Part shown: piece after piece, positions 1 through 7,711 of the stretch
Layout of the letters: every line of letters starts with the position of its first letter
How positions within the stretch are numbered: position 1 is the first letter of the stretch
Assembly: GCA_964513745.1 (NCBI GenBank)
Contig: CAZEOK010000068.1
Coordinates: forward strand, 1 to 17,309
Origin: DATDCY01 sp964513745
GTDB lineage: Bacteria > JAUVQV01 > DATDCY01
Length of the DNA: 17,309 nt
Direction of reading: 5' to 3'
The notes under the pieces: model-generated
Databases searched by the model: none
What the model saw: only the letters and a program-made list of their open reading frames with translations
Told to the model about the DNA's origin: nothing
Program-made: the position numbers and the translations under genes

Positions 1-1218
1 GGCAAGCTGCTCTCGCTCGCGACCGACGGGGACCGCACGCTCTTTTTCGACTTCCTGCCGATCGAGATGGGCTCCATCGGCGGCTACAAGGTCCGGTTCC
101 AGCTCTACACCGTCCCCGGCCAGGTGCACTACAACGCCACCCGCAAGCTGGTGCTCAAGGGGGTGGACGCGGTGGTCTTCGTCGCCGACTCCCAGCTCTC
201 GATGGTCGAGCGCAACCGCGAGAGCTTCGAGAACCTGGTCGAGAACCTGGTCGAGAACGGCTACGACCCCGCGAAAGTCCCCGTCGTGATCCAGCTCAAC
301 AAGCGGGATCTGCCGAACATCGCCAACACCGGGGACCTGGTCGCCGCGATGGGCGTCGAGGGCTACACGATCACCGAGGCCGTGGCGTATCGGGGCGATG
401 GGGTCTTCGAGACTCTCAAGGCGGTCGTCAAGCTCACGCTCTCTCGCCTGCGCAACCAGTTCGACGCGAGTGCCCCCGCGGGTGGCGCGCGGACTGAAGC
501 GCCGCCGTCCCCCCCACCGCCACCGTCTGCGGTTGCGGCAGCTTCGGCGCCGGTCGCGCAACCTGTGCCCGCAGCCGCACTTGCGCCCACACCCGTATCC
601 GCACCTGCGAAGATCGAGGCTGTTCCGTCGGAAATCTCGACCGAAGGGCTGGATGAGTTCGACCTGACCGATTTCTCGGAGGAAGCCCCGGTGCCGCCCC
701 CCCCCCGGGGGATGCCTGGCCCCGCCGTGGAAACGGGTCCGGAGGCCGAGAGCGTGGTCGATCTCGAAGCGGATCAGGAGATCCTGCTCGAGGATCACAT
801 CGTCACCGAAGAGGAAGTGCTCCCCGCGAGCGGCGAAGTCACCGTGCCCGCGCAGGAAGAGGTGGCCGAGCCTGTCCCGGCCGCCGCGGAGGATTGGCTC
901 GTGCAGCCGTCTCCGGGCGAACCGTCCGCCACGGGGGCGGGGGTTGGCGAGGCCGCCCCTGCCGACGAGGCCGACTGGTTCATGACGCCTCCAGAGCATG
1001 AGCTTGCCCCCGTCGAGCAGCCCCTGACGACCGAACCGCCGCCCTGGGCCGTGGAGATGATGGCGGACATGCAGCGTCTGCGCGCGGAGAATCAGCAACT
1101 GCGGGAGGCGCTGCGGGGCATCAAAGGGCTGGTGGACCGCCAGATCGACGTACTCCGGGCGGGGCGTGAAGAGCTGGACCGCCGCCTCGGGGACGGGCAG
1201 GGGGAGATCGCGCCATGA
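1..1218 (+). CDS. mglA: MglA-like polarity GTPase with long C-terminal extension (5' end missing)
   Basis: The frame is open from base 1, so the start and the P-loop lie outside the window. The 405 visible residues begin GKLLSLATDGDRTLFF, which matches the region just after the P-loop of MglA. The switch II motif is TVPGQ (visible residues 37-41), with Thr where Ras has Asp, a hallmark of MglA. The guanine-specificity motif is NKRD (residues 100-103). The GTPase domain ends near residue 152. A Pro/Ala/Glu-rich linker follows (about 153-345), then a predicted coiled coil (about 350-400) with heptad-like Leu/Ile spacing. Myxococcus MglA, at about 195 residues, has no such tail. MglA switches between GTP and GDP states to set the leading pole for gliding and type IV pilus motility. 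The tail may be a partner-binding or multimerising arm; this is inferred. The stop overlaps the purM start (ATGA). A C10 run at 697-706 lies in the linker. Confidence 0.88.
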   Translation, partial: GKLLSLATDGDRTLFFDFLPIEMGSIGGYKVRFQLYTVPGQVHYNATRKLVLKGVDAVVFVADSQLSMVERNRESFENLVENLVENGYDPAKVPVVIQLNKRDLPNIANTGDLVAAMGVEGYTITEAVAYRGDGVFETLKAVVKLTLSRLRNQFDASAPAGGARTEAPPSPPPPPSAVAAASAPVAQPVPAAALAPTPVSAPAKIEAVPSEISTEGLDEFDLTDFSEEAPVPPPPRGMPGPAVETGPEAESVVDLEADQEILLEDHIVTEEEVLPASGEVTVPAQEEVAEPVPAAAEDWLVQPSPGEPSATGAGVGEAAPADEADWFMTPPEHELAPVEQPLTTEPPPWAVEMMADMQRLRAENQQLREALRGIKGLVDRQIDVLRAGREELDRRLGDGQGEIAP

Positions 1219-2291
1219 CGGCCGAGCGCTGGACCTATCGCAAGGCCGGCGTCGACATCGCCGCCGGCAACGAGGCCGTGCACCGCCTCGCGCCGCTGGC
1301 CGCCGCCACGCGCCGCCCCGGGGTGCTCGGCGGCATCGGCGGGTTCGGCGGCCTGTTCGCCGTGCCGCCGCGCCTCAAGCGCCCCGTGCTCGTGGCCTCC
1401 ACCGACGGGGTCGGCACCAAGCTCAAGATCGCCTTTGCGCTCGACCGGCACGACACGGTCGGCATCGACCTGGTGGCGATGTCGGTGAACGACATCCTCG
1501 TGCAGGGGGCCGAGCCCCTCTTCTTCCTCGACTACATCGCCTGCGGCAAGCTGCGCCCGGGCCATATCACCGACCTGGTCAGGGGGATCGCCGCGGGCTG
1601 CCTCCAGGCCGGGTGCGCGCTGCTCGGGGGAGAGACCGCCGAGATGCCCGGTTTCTACCACCCCGGGGAGTACGACCTGGCGGGGTTCGCCGTGGGTGCT
1701 GCCGAGCGCGGACGACTCATCGACGGCAGCGGCATCCGCCCCGGCGACGTGATGCTCGGCCTGCCCTCGAGCGGCCTGCACAGCAACGGCTACAGCCTCG
1801 CGCGCGCGGTCGTCGAGTCCCGCTGGGGCTCGGGCGCCTGGCGACGCAAGCTGCCCGGCGACGGCCGGAGCATCGGCGAGGCTTTCCTGGCACCCACGCG
1901 CATCTATGTCAAACCGGTGCTCGGGCTGCTCAAACGCTTCAAGGTCGGAGGCATCGTGCATCTGACCGGCGGCGGCTGGACCGAGAACATCCCGCGCGTC
2001 CTCCCCGCCGGATGCGCGGCCGCGGTCGACCTGGGCTCCTGGCCCGTGCCGCCGCTGTTCGAGTTGCTCGAGCGCGAGGGGCGGATCGGCCGCGAGGAGA
2101 TGCTGCGCACTTTCAACCTCGGCATCGGCCTGATCCTCGTCGCGCGGCCCCGCGACGCCGAGGGGCTGATGCGCGCCCTGCGCCGCCGCGGCGAGGCCTG
2201 CCACGTCGTCGGGACGATCGTCAAGGGCGGCCGCCGGGTGCACTACCGCGAGGGCGCGGCAGCCTCGGCGCGCGGCCGGTCGGCCCGGTGA
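1215..2291 (+). CDS. purM: Phosphoribosylformylglycinamidine cyclo-ligase (AIR synthetase)
   Basis: PurM closes the imidazole ring of FGAM with ATP to give AIR, step five of de novo purine synthesis in the cytoplasm. The 358 residues carry the family signatures in order: YRKAGVDI (8-15), ASTDGVGTK (61-69), MSVNDI (89-94), GGETAEMPG (138-146), GLHSNGYSL (187-195) and GGGWTENIPRVLP in the C-terminal half. The length is close to the usual ~345, with a short Ala/Arg-rich tail. The ATG start is fixed by its 4-base overlap with the preceding mglA-like stop and by the N-terminal homology. It is followed by purN with a GTGA overlap, so the two purine genes are probably co-translated. Confidence 0.96.
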   Translation: MTAERWTYRKAGVDIAAGNEAVHRLAPLAAATRRPGVLGGIGGFGGLFAVPPRLKRPVLVASTDGVGTKLKIAFALDRHDTVGIDLVAMSVNDILVQGAEPLFFLDYIACGKLRPGHITDLVRGIAAGCLQAGCALLGGETAEMPGFYHPGEYDLAGFAVGAAERGRLIDGSGIRPGDVMLGLPSSGLHSNGYSLARAVVESRWGSGAWRRKLPGDGRSIGEAFLAPTRIYVKPVLGLLKRFKVGGIVHLTGGGWTENIPRVLPAGCAAAVDLGSWPVPPLFELLEREGRIGREEMLRTFNLGIGLILVARPRDAEGLMRALRRRGEACHVVGTIVKGGRRVHYREGAAASARGRSAR

Positions 2292-2956
2292 CCGCTCGGC
2301 CGCTCGCCCTCGGGGTGCTCGCCTCCGGCCGGGGGTCGAACCTCCAGGCGATCCTCGACGAGATCGCGGCCGGCCGTCTCGCCGCGCTTGCGAAGGTGGT
2401 CGTCAGCGACGTCGCCGACGCGTACGCGCTGGAGCGCGCCCGCCAGGCCGGCGTGCCGGCGGTCTTCGTCGATCCGGGGGGGACGGGAGGAAAGGCGGCT
2501 TTCGAGGGCCGGATGGTCGAAGTCCTGCGCGGGCACGGCGTCGAGCTGCTGGTGCTTGCCGGCTACATGAGGGTGTGCGGCACCACGCTCCTCGGCGCCT
2601 TTCCCGGGCGCATCCTCAACATTCACCCCTCGCTGCTGCCGGCGTTCCCGGGCCTGCACGTCCAGCGCGCGGCGCTCGAGCACGGCGCGCGGTTCTCCGG
2701 CTGCACCGTGCACTTCGTCGACGCCGGCGTGGACACCGGCCCGATCGTCGCCCAGGCGGTCGTCCCGGTGCTCGACGGCGACACCGAGCAGACGCTCGCG
2801 GCACGCATCCTGCGCCAGGAGCACCGGGTCTACCCCCACGCGATCCGGCTTTTCGCCGAGGGGCGCCTGCGGCTCCAGGGTCGCCGGGTGCTCGTGAATG
2901 CCCCGGCGCCGGGCGCGGACGCCGCCGCACTCGTCCACCCCCCTCTGCCCGCGTGA
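2288..2956 (+). CDS. purN: Phosphoribosylglycinamide formyltransferase (GAR transformylase)
   Basis: PurN transfers the formyl group of 10-formyl-THF to GAR, step three of purine synthesis. The GTG start at 2288 gives 222 residues and overlaps the purM stop (GTGA). The phosphate-binding motif GRGSN is at 14-18. The catalytic Asn-His-Asp triad is visible as N111 and H113 in NIHPSLLPAFPG, and D149 in VDAGVDTGPI. The segment around SGCTVHFV (137-144) is also typical. The last ~20 residues are Ala/Pro-rich and add little to the fold. The open frame runs upstream through purM, but homology begins at RPLALGVLASGRGSN, so the GTG start is preferred. Confidence 0.95.
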   Translation: MTARPLALGVLASGRGSNLQAILDEIAAGRLAALAKVVVSDVADAYALERARQAGVPAVFVDPGGTGGKAAFEGRMVEVLRGHGVELLVLAGYMRVCGTTLLGAFPGRILNIHPSLLPAFPGLHVQRAALEHGARFSGCTVHFVDAGVDTGPIVAQAVVPVLDGDTEQTLAARILRQEHRVYPHAIRLFAEGRLRLQGRRVLVNAPAPGADAAALVHPPLPA

Positions 2957-3642
2957 TCCCGCTCCGCGACACCATCCCGACCCGGACCTTTCCCGTGGTG
3001 ACGATCGCGCTCATTGTCGCGAACGTGTTGGTCTTTCTCTATCAGCTCTCGCTCGGCGGGCGGCACGGCGCGGCCTTCGTCGCGGTCTACGGCGCGGTGC
3101 CGGCCCAGTTCACCGGGGCGGCGCCGCACGCCGCGCCGGTTCTGCCCCCGGGCCTGACGGTCGCCACCTCGATGTTCGTGCACGGGGGGCTGTTGCACCT
3201 GCTCGGCAACATGGTCTTTCTCTGGATCTTCGGCAACAACGTCGAGGACGCGACCGGCCACCTGCGCTTCCTGGTCTTCTACCTGCTCTGCGGCGCCGTC
3301 GCGGCCTTCACCCACATCGCCACGCACCCCGCCTCGAACGTGCCGATGGTCGGCGCGAGCGGCGCGGTCTCCGGGATTCTTGGCGCCTATTTCCTGCTCT
3401 ATCCCTTCGCGCGGATCGTGACGCTGGTCATCCTCGGCTTCTTCGCGACGACCGTGCAGATACCGGCGTTTTTCTTTCTCGGGTTCTGGTTCCTGGTGCA
3501 GTTCCTCTCCGGGGCGGCGGGCGACGGCGCCGCCGGCGGCGTGGCATTTTTCGCCCACATCGGCGGCTTCGTCGCCGGGCTGGTGCTGCTGGTCCCGTTC
3601 AAGCGGCAGCAGGTCCGGCTGTGGAGCCCGGTCACCGGCTAG
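2953..3642 (+). CDS. Rhomboid-family intramembrane serine protease
   Basis: The GTG start at 2953 overlaps the purN stop (GTGA) and gives 229 residues. The opening IPLRDTIPTRTFPVVT is typical of one bacterial rhomboid group. About six hydrophobic segments are visible, starting with 14-32. The HGGLLHLLGNM motif (77-87) precedes WIFGNN. The catalytic serine is in GASG (S136), and its partner His is H202 in AHIGGF. Rhomboids cleave transmembrane helices within the membrane; the substrate cannot be told from sequence. The operon position after purM and purN does not suggest a shared pathway and may only reflect co-transcription. Confidence 0.93.
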   Translation: MIPLRDTIPTRTFPVVTIALIVANVLVFLYQLSLGGRHGAAFVAVYGAVPAQFTGAAPHAAPVLPPGLTVATSMFVHGGLLHLLGNMVFLWIFGNNVEDATGHLRFLVFYLLCGAVAAFTHIATHPASNVPMVGASGAVSGILGAYFLLYPFARIVTLVILGFFATTVQIPAFFFLGFWFLVQFLSGAAGDGAAGGVAFFAHIGGFVAGLVLLVPFKRQQVRLWSPVTG

Positions 3643-3651
3643 GGCGCGCGC

Positions 3652-5046
3652 ATGAGCACGAACTATCACCTCGCGGTGCTGGGCGATCACCTCGGCGGCC
3701 TGGCAGCCGCGGCGCTCGCGGCGCGCCGTGGACAGCGGGTGCTGCTCTTCGAGACCGCGGCTGCCGACACCGTGCGGTCCTTCGAACAGCTCAACGCGGT
3801 CACCGGCGGCGCCGAGGCCGACACGGGGCTGGGCCGTCTTTTTCAAGAGCTGGGCCTTGCCCCCTTCGGCCCGCAAGGCGACGACCGGATCCACTTTCAC
3901 GCCCTCGCCCCCCCGCTCCAGATCTGTCTGCCGCGACACCGGCTGAGCCTGCACGCCGACCGCACGGCGCGGGCCTGGGAGCTGCAGCGCGAGTTCGGCG
4001 ACGTTCAGCGCTCCCTGATGGCGATCTGGCAGCGCGAGGACGAGTTGCGCGCGAGGCTCGATCGCGCGGTGCCGCAGCCGGGGACCGCGAGCGCCGCGTT
4101 GCCGCTGCGGGCGCTCGCGAGCGTCTCGGGCTTCGTGCGGATGCAGGCGCTCGAGCGCGAGAGTACGCGGCAGCGGTTCTCGGAGTTTCTCGACGAGCAG
4201 GGTCTGACCCCGGAGCTGCGCGCGACGCTCGTTGCCCAAGCCCAGGCCGTCACCCGCCGGCCGGGGAACGTCCTGAACTGGGCCGAGGGCGTGCGCGCCC
4301 TGCGCGTGGCCAACGGCGGCCTCTATCGGAACTCGGCCGGGCAGGACGGCGTCCTGGTTGGCTTACGCGCCTCGCTGCTCGCGACCGGCGGCGATCTGCG
4401 GCCGCTCGTCGCGCTCGAGGGTCTCGACGTGCCGCGCATCGGCGGCGCCCGGCTGCACCTGGCCGCCGGCGGCACGGTCAAAGCCGACCGGGTGATCGTC
4501 GACTTACCGCTTGCCGAGGGGCTGCGGCTGATCCCAGCGGAATCGCAACGGGCTCTGGCGGGCAAGGGAGTCGAAAAGCGCGAGGAACGGGAGTACGGGC
4601 TGCTGGAGATGACGATCGCTCCCGGGCGCCGGCCCGCGGGGATGGGCAGCTATCTCGTGATAGCCTCCGGCGCGGACGACGCCGCCGGGTCCGGCGTGCT
4701 GCTCGCCGCTTCCGGCGAGGGCGAGGACGGCAGGTGCTCGCTGGAGGCGCTCGGTTTCTTCCCGCCCGGTGAGGCGACCGGCGGCCGGGAGCGTCTGCTC
4801 GGGCTCGTGCGCACCGTGATGCCCTTTCTCGACGAGAGCATGGCCGCCGAGCCGGTCTACCGCACCGGGGCCGCGCCGGCGTTCACGCAGGAGAGGCTCG
4901 ATCGCGGGCAGCGCGAGGAACGGATCACGGCAGGCTGGCGAACCTCGATTTTCCACCTGCCGCCCTTTACATTCCTGCGCAACGAGGACTATGCGGGGGT
5001 CGGGCTCGCCGAGGGCCTCGTCTCCGGCCTCGTAGCGCTCGCATGA
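3652..5046 (+). CDS. Phytoene-dehydrogenase-like FAD/NAD(P)-binding protein
   Basis: The protein has 464 residues, starting 9 bases after the rhomboid stop. Its N-terminus has the beta-alpha-beta pattern of a Rossmann dinucleotide site, AVLGDHLGGLAAAALAARR, ending in the acidic E34 of VLLFE that would bind the adenine ribose. The C-terminus (GVGLAEGLVSGLVALA) resembles the closing FAD-binding motif of CrtI/amine-oxidase-type flavoproteins. The fingerprint is altered: GAGxGG is replaced by GDHLGG, so the second glycine is His13. Family members oxidise or saturate polyisoprenoids and other lipophilic compounds, but no carotenoid or lipid gene is adjacent, so the substrate is unknown. It is the last gene of the left operon and converges on the DnaJ-domain gene. 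Confidence 0.75.
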   Translation: MSTNYHLAVLGDHLGGLAAAALAARRGQRVLLFETAAADTVRSFEQLNAVTGGAEADTGLGRLFQELGLAPFGPQGDDRIHFHALAPPLQICLPRHRLSLHADRTARAWELQREFGDVQRSLMAIWQREDELRARLDRAVPQPGTASAALPLRALASVSGFVRMQALERESTRQRFSEFLDEQGLTPELRATLVAQAQAVTRRPGNVLNWAEGVRALRVANGGLYRNSAGQDGVLVGLRASLLATGGDLRPLVALEGLDVPRIGGARLHLAAGGTVKADRVIVDLPLAEGLRLIPAESQRALAGKGVEKREEREYGLLEMTIAPGRRPAGMGSYLVIASGADDAAGSGVLLAASGEGEDGRCSLEALGFFPPGEATGGRERLLGLVRTVMPFLDESMAAEPVYRTGAAPAFTQERLDRGQREERITAGWRTSIFHLPPFTFLRNEDYAGVGLAEGLVSGLVALA

Positions 5047-5086
5047 CGGTCTGGCGGCGGGGTGGCGCGGAGGGGATGTCCGAGAA
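5047..5086. other. Convergent intergenic gap
   Basis: Forty bases separate the stops of the flavoprotein gene (plus) and the DUF4388-DnaJ gene (minus). I see no convincing hairpin followed by a T run on either strand, so no intrinsic terminator is called here. A 69-codon plus-strand frame beginning at 5043 runs antisense into the DnaJ gene and is not considered real. Confidence 0.5.
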
Positions 5087-6634
5087 TCATTTACCCCTGA
5101 GGCGGTCGAAGAGTCCTTTCTCGTGCGGTGGCGGAGCCGAGGCGGCCTCCAGTTCCCTGATTTCCTTGAGGGCCCCCGGGTGCTTCGGATCGAGCCGCAG
5201 AGCGGTCTCGTACTGCTTCTTCGCCTTCTCGTACAGGTGCCCCGTCCGGTAGACCAGACCGAGGTTCACGAAGTACTGGGCGTTATTGTAGTCCAGCGCG
5301 ATCGCGGTCTTGCAGTGCTCCTCCGCCTCGTGCAGCCGCTTTTTCGTGCGCATCAGGGCCACGCCGAGCCAGGTGTGGTAGCGCGGGTTCTGCGGTGTGA
5401 GGTTCACCGCCCAGCGCAGCGACTGGATCGCCGACCAGACGTCCCCCTCGTTGAGCTGGGCCAGCCCCCGGGCGAACTGCTCCTGGGCAAGGCGGGAGTT
5501 GTTCTGACTCTCCGGCGCACCGCCCATCCGGGGCTCCACCCGCAGCACCGTGCGGTCGTATTCGGTGCGAGCGGCCGGGTTGTGCAGCGTGGAGTATGCC
5601 TCGTTGACGCGCAGGAAGATCGCATTCACCGCATCCTGAAGGTCCTCGAATCCAGGACGGAAGAAACGGTCCGGGTGGTACTCCTTGGCGAGGGCGATGT
5701 AGGAGCGCTTGATGGACGCGTCGTCCGATTCCGGGGTCAGCGCGAGCACCTGGTAGTGGGAAAGCGTGCCAAGCCGCTTCGCCAGCGACGTGACGCTCTC
5801 GCGCAGCTGGCGGGTCTCCGCGTCGTCCGCCGCTGGCGACTGCGCCGCCTCCGGCGCCGGTTGGGGTGCCGGCTGCGCGGCCGGCGCCGCCTCCGTCTCG
5901 GGTTGGTTCGCCGGCAGCTGTCGGGTGTCGACCATCCCCAGGAGGGTGAGTCCGTAGAGCAGGGACGCAGCCTCGCGATCCTCGCCGCCGATCAGGCGCG
6001 CCATCTCCCCCGTCGGCCGTCCCTGCTCGACCAGGGCGAAAAGCCGCCGGGCGGCCTCGGGTGCGTCGAGTTCCTCGATGATGAAGGGGGCGTTGACCGC
6101 GGGGCGCGCGTCCAGCCAGCGCAGGTCCCAGGATCCGCCCCAGCGCGGGTCGGCGGCGTTCAGCGCGAGACCCTCGAAGATCAGACCCGCCGGGTTCAGA
6201 CGCAGGCTCACGATATCCTCCTGGTACGGAGGACCTTCGATGAAGCGCCAGTTCCCCGTGTCCCAGCCGAACATCGAGACGACGATTTCGCGCACCTGGG
6301 CGATGAGCCCGCGGAAGAGGTCCTTCGGCGTCAGTGCGCCGATCTGCACCAGCACGGTTCCCTGCTTGCGGCCGGTGGCGATGACCTGGCTCGCGGATTC
6401 CTCGTACTGGTCGCGGGTGATCATCCCCCGCGCCAGGAGCACGTTGCCGAGCCGGTCGGCTTCGACGTTCGAGGTGGCGTAGAGCACGAATCCGCTCTTG
6501 AAGAAGACCTTCTTGATGATTTCGCCCCGGTGGGCCACGAGCTGCCCGGTCGCCTTGCGGACGAGCAGGTCCCTGAGCAGCGCGGCTGCCGTCAGAAAGC
6601 CGATCGCCCCGGAGGTCTCGGGCGGCTGCGTCAT
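5087..6634 (-). CDS. DUF4388 - DnaJ - TPR multidomain protein
   Basis: The protein has 515 residues from the ATG at 6634, which overlaps the stop of the kinase-like gene (ATGA). The frame is open further upstream, but it lies antiparallel-free inside the kinase gene and shows no homology. Residues ~10-160 fit a DUF4388 (PATAN-like) domain: GFLTAAALLRDLLV, ATGQLVAHRG, KKVFFKSGFVLYA and the WDTGNWRF strand. A Pro/Ala-rich linker spans 240-272. A DnaJ domain spans ~290-363 with the intact HPD motif (320-322), so stimulation of a DnaK/Hsp70 ATPase is possible. Three or more TPR-like repeats fill 383-495. The C-terminus ends in the basic GLFDRLRGK. DUF4388 domains are common in deltaproteobacterial signalling proteins, so this may be a regulated co-chaperone or scaffold acting with the kinase-like protein. 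The exact role is unknown. Confidence 0.85.
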   Translation of the reverse strand: MTQPPETSGAIGFLTAAALLRDLLVRKATGQLVAHRGEIIKKVFFKSGFVLYATSNVEADRLGNVLLARGMITRDQYEESASQVIATGRKQGTVLVQIGALTPKDLFRGLIAQVREIVVSMFGWDTGNWRFIEGPPYQEDIVSLRLNPAGLIFEGLALNAADPRWGGSWDLRWLDARPAVNAPFIIEELDAPEAARRLFALVEQGRPTGEMARLIGGEDREAASLLYGLTLLGMVDTRQLPANQPETEAAPAAQPAPQPAPEAAQSPAADDAETRQLRESVTSLAKRLGTLSHYQVLALTPESDDASIKRSYIALAKEYHPDRFFRPGFEDLQDAVNAIFLRVNEAYSTLHNPAARTEYDRTVLRVEPRMGGAPESQNNSRLAQEQFARGLAQLNEGDVWSAIQSLRWAVNLTPQNPRYHTWLGVALMRTKKRLHEAEEHCKTAIALDYNNAQYFVNLGLVYRTGHLYEKAKKQYETALRLDPKHPGALKEIRELEAASAPPPHEKGLFDRLRGK

Positions 6635-7650
6635 ACCGGCAGGGTGATGGTGATCTCGGTGCGCTCGCCGGCGTGCTCGATGCGCAGGTCGCCGGCGTGC
6701 AGCAGGAAGATCGAGCGCGTCACGGCAAGCTCTTCGATCGCCAGGCGGCCGATGCGCGGGCGCGCGTCGTCGAGCGGGAAGAGCGCGGGTGGGGGCCAGG
6801 CCGCAGCCTGGGCACGCTCGCCCCGCTGAACCTCGATCAGCGTCTCCAAACGCTCGCCGTGGGCGTGCACGGTGAGCGTGACCTCGGAGAGCGCGGAGGC
6901 GCGGCGCAGCGCGTGGGCCAGAGCGCCGAACAGGCCGAGGTAGAGCCAGTGGTAGTCGCCCGACGGGGAGGGCGGGCGCGGCGGCAGCCGGCAGGTCAAT
7001 CCGACGCTCAGCTCGCTGGCCAGACCGCCGATCTTGGCCGTGAGGTCCTCGACGAGGGCGCACCAGTCCACGGGCATGCGCACCACGCGGTTGGGCATCG
7101 CGAGCTGCTCGGCGGTCTCGAGCAACTGCACAAAAAGCGTGTTCAGGTCGGCGACGTCGTGGCGGAACGTCGTGACGAAGGCTTCGCGCGTCTTCAGGTT
7201 CTCCCGCAGTTCCGGCTCCGTGATGAACTCGCTGGCGATGCTGATGGAGTTCAGGCGCGTGGCCACCTCGTGCGCCAGGAAATTGTTGAGGCAGACGCGC
7301 ATCCGCCCGAACTCGCGCTCGAGGCTGTACGGGCGCATGATGATCGCGCGGCGCAGCCGCGGGCTGTGCTTCTGGTCGAGGCGGCGCGAGACGATCAGCA
7401 GCAGGTTCTCCGGACCCGGGGCGAGACAGTAGAACGTGCTGGGGAACGCGGACCAGAACTCCGCGGAGCGGATTCCGGGGCGCAGGATCGAGACGTCGTG
7501 CCCGATGATTTCGTCCGGCTCGAAGCCGAGGTAGATGCCGACGTTCTTGTTGGCCGCCCGGATACGGTTGTCGGCATCAAGTCCGATCAGGCCGATGCCC
7601 GAGGATTCGAACAGATCGAAGACGATGTTCGCGCCGGGTGTCTGATCCAT
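6631..7650 (-). CDS. PAS-domain histidine-kinase-like protein, ATP-binding domain degenerate
   Basis: The protein has 339 residues from the ATG at 7650, preceded 12 bases upstream by GGGGAGG. Residues ~8-110 form a PAS domain (GIGLIGLDADNRI, LGFEPDEIIGHDV). A helical segment carries an H-box-like FLAHEVATRLNSI with H127 followed by Glu, as in HELRTPLN-type kinases. The C-terminal third ends like a HATPase_c fold (LRIEHAGERTEITITLP). However, the N-box has no Asn (GALAHALRRAS, ~242-252), and neither a DxGxG G1 box nor a GLGL G2 box can be found. It may be a pseudokinase that receives phosphate or simply senses through PAS. No transmembrane segment is evident, so it is probably cytoplasmic. It is translationally coupled to the DUF4388-DnaJ gene, so they likely act together. 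Confidence 0.75.
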   Translation of the reverse strand: MDQTPGANIVFDLFESSGIGLIGLDADNRIRAANKNVGIYLGFEPDEIIGHDVSILRPGIRSAEFWSAFPSTFYCLAPGPENLLLIVSRRLDQKHSPRLRRAIIMRPYSLEREFGRMRVCLNNFLAHEVATRLNSISIASEFITEPELRENLKTREAFVTTFRHDVADLNTLFVQLLETAEQLAMPNRVVRMPVDWCALVEDLTAKIGGLASELSVGLTCRLPPRPPSPSGDYHWLYLGLFGALAHALRRASALSEVTLTVHAHGERLETLIEVQRGERAQAAAWPPPALFPLDDARPRIGRLAIEELAVTRSIFLLHAGDLRIEHAGERTEITITLPV

Positions 7651-7711
7651 AGGTCGCGGAAGCCTCCCCGTTGAGATTCGTGAAAACGGTATCAGAGTGT
7701 TTGCGGGAGTG

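Noticed and set aside
229..258. 12-bp tandem repeat (GAGAACCTGGTC twice) in the mglA-like gene
   Set aside because: The encoded segment ENLVENLVEN has the same length as in classical MglA, so no insertion has occurred. It reflects local codon choice.
1092..2243. Minus-strand open frame of 383 codons opposite purM
   Set aside because: It is the antisense of purM in GC-rich DNA, with low-complexity Asp/Glu/Arg/Ala/Gly composition and no recognisable motif. The plus-strand gene is certain.
2830..4239. Minus-strand open frame of 469 codons opposite the rhomboid and flavoprotein genes
   Set aside because: Its composition is Arg/Glu/Gln-rich throughout and it covers two real plus-strand genes. 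It is typical of spurious GC-rich antisense frames.
5043..5252. Small plus-strand frame after the flavoprotein stop (69 codons)
   Set aside because: Most of it is antisense to the DnaJ-TPR gene, and no homology, ribosome binding site or conserved feature was seen.
5123..6829. Plus-strand open frame of 568 codons opposite the DUF4388-DnaJ gene
   Set aside because: No domain is visible, and the minus strand carries an intact HPD motif, TPRs and DUF4388, so this is a shadow.
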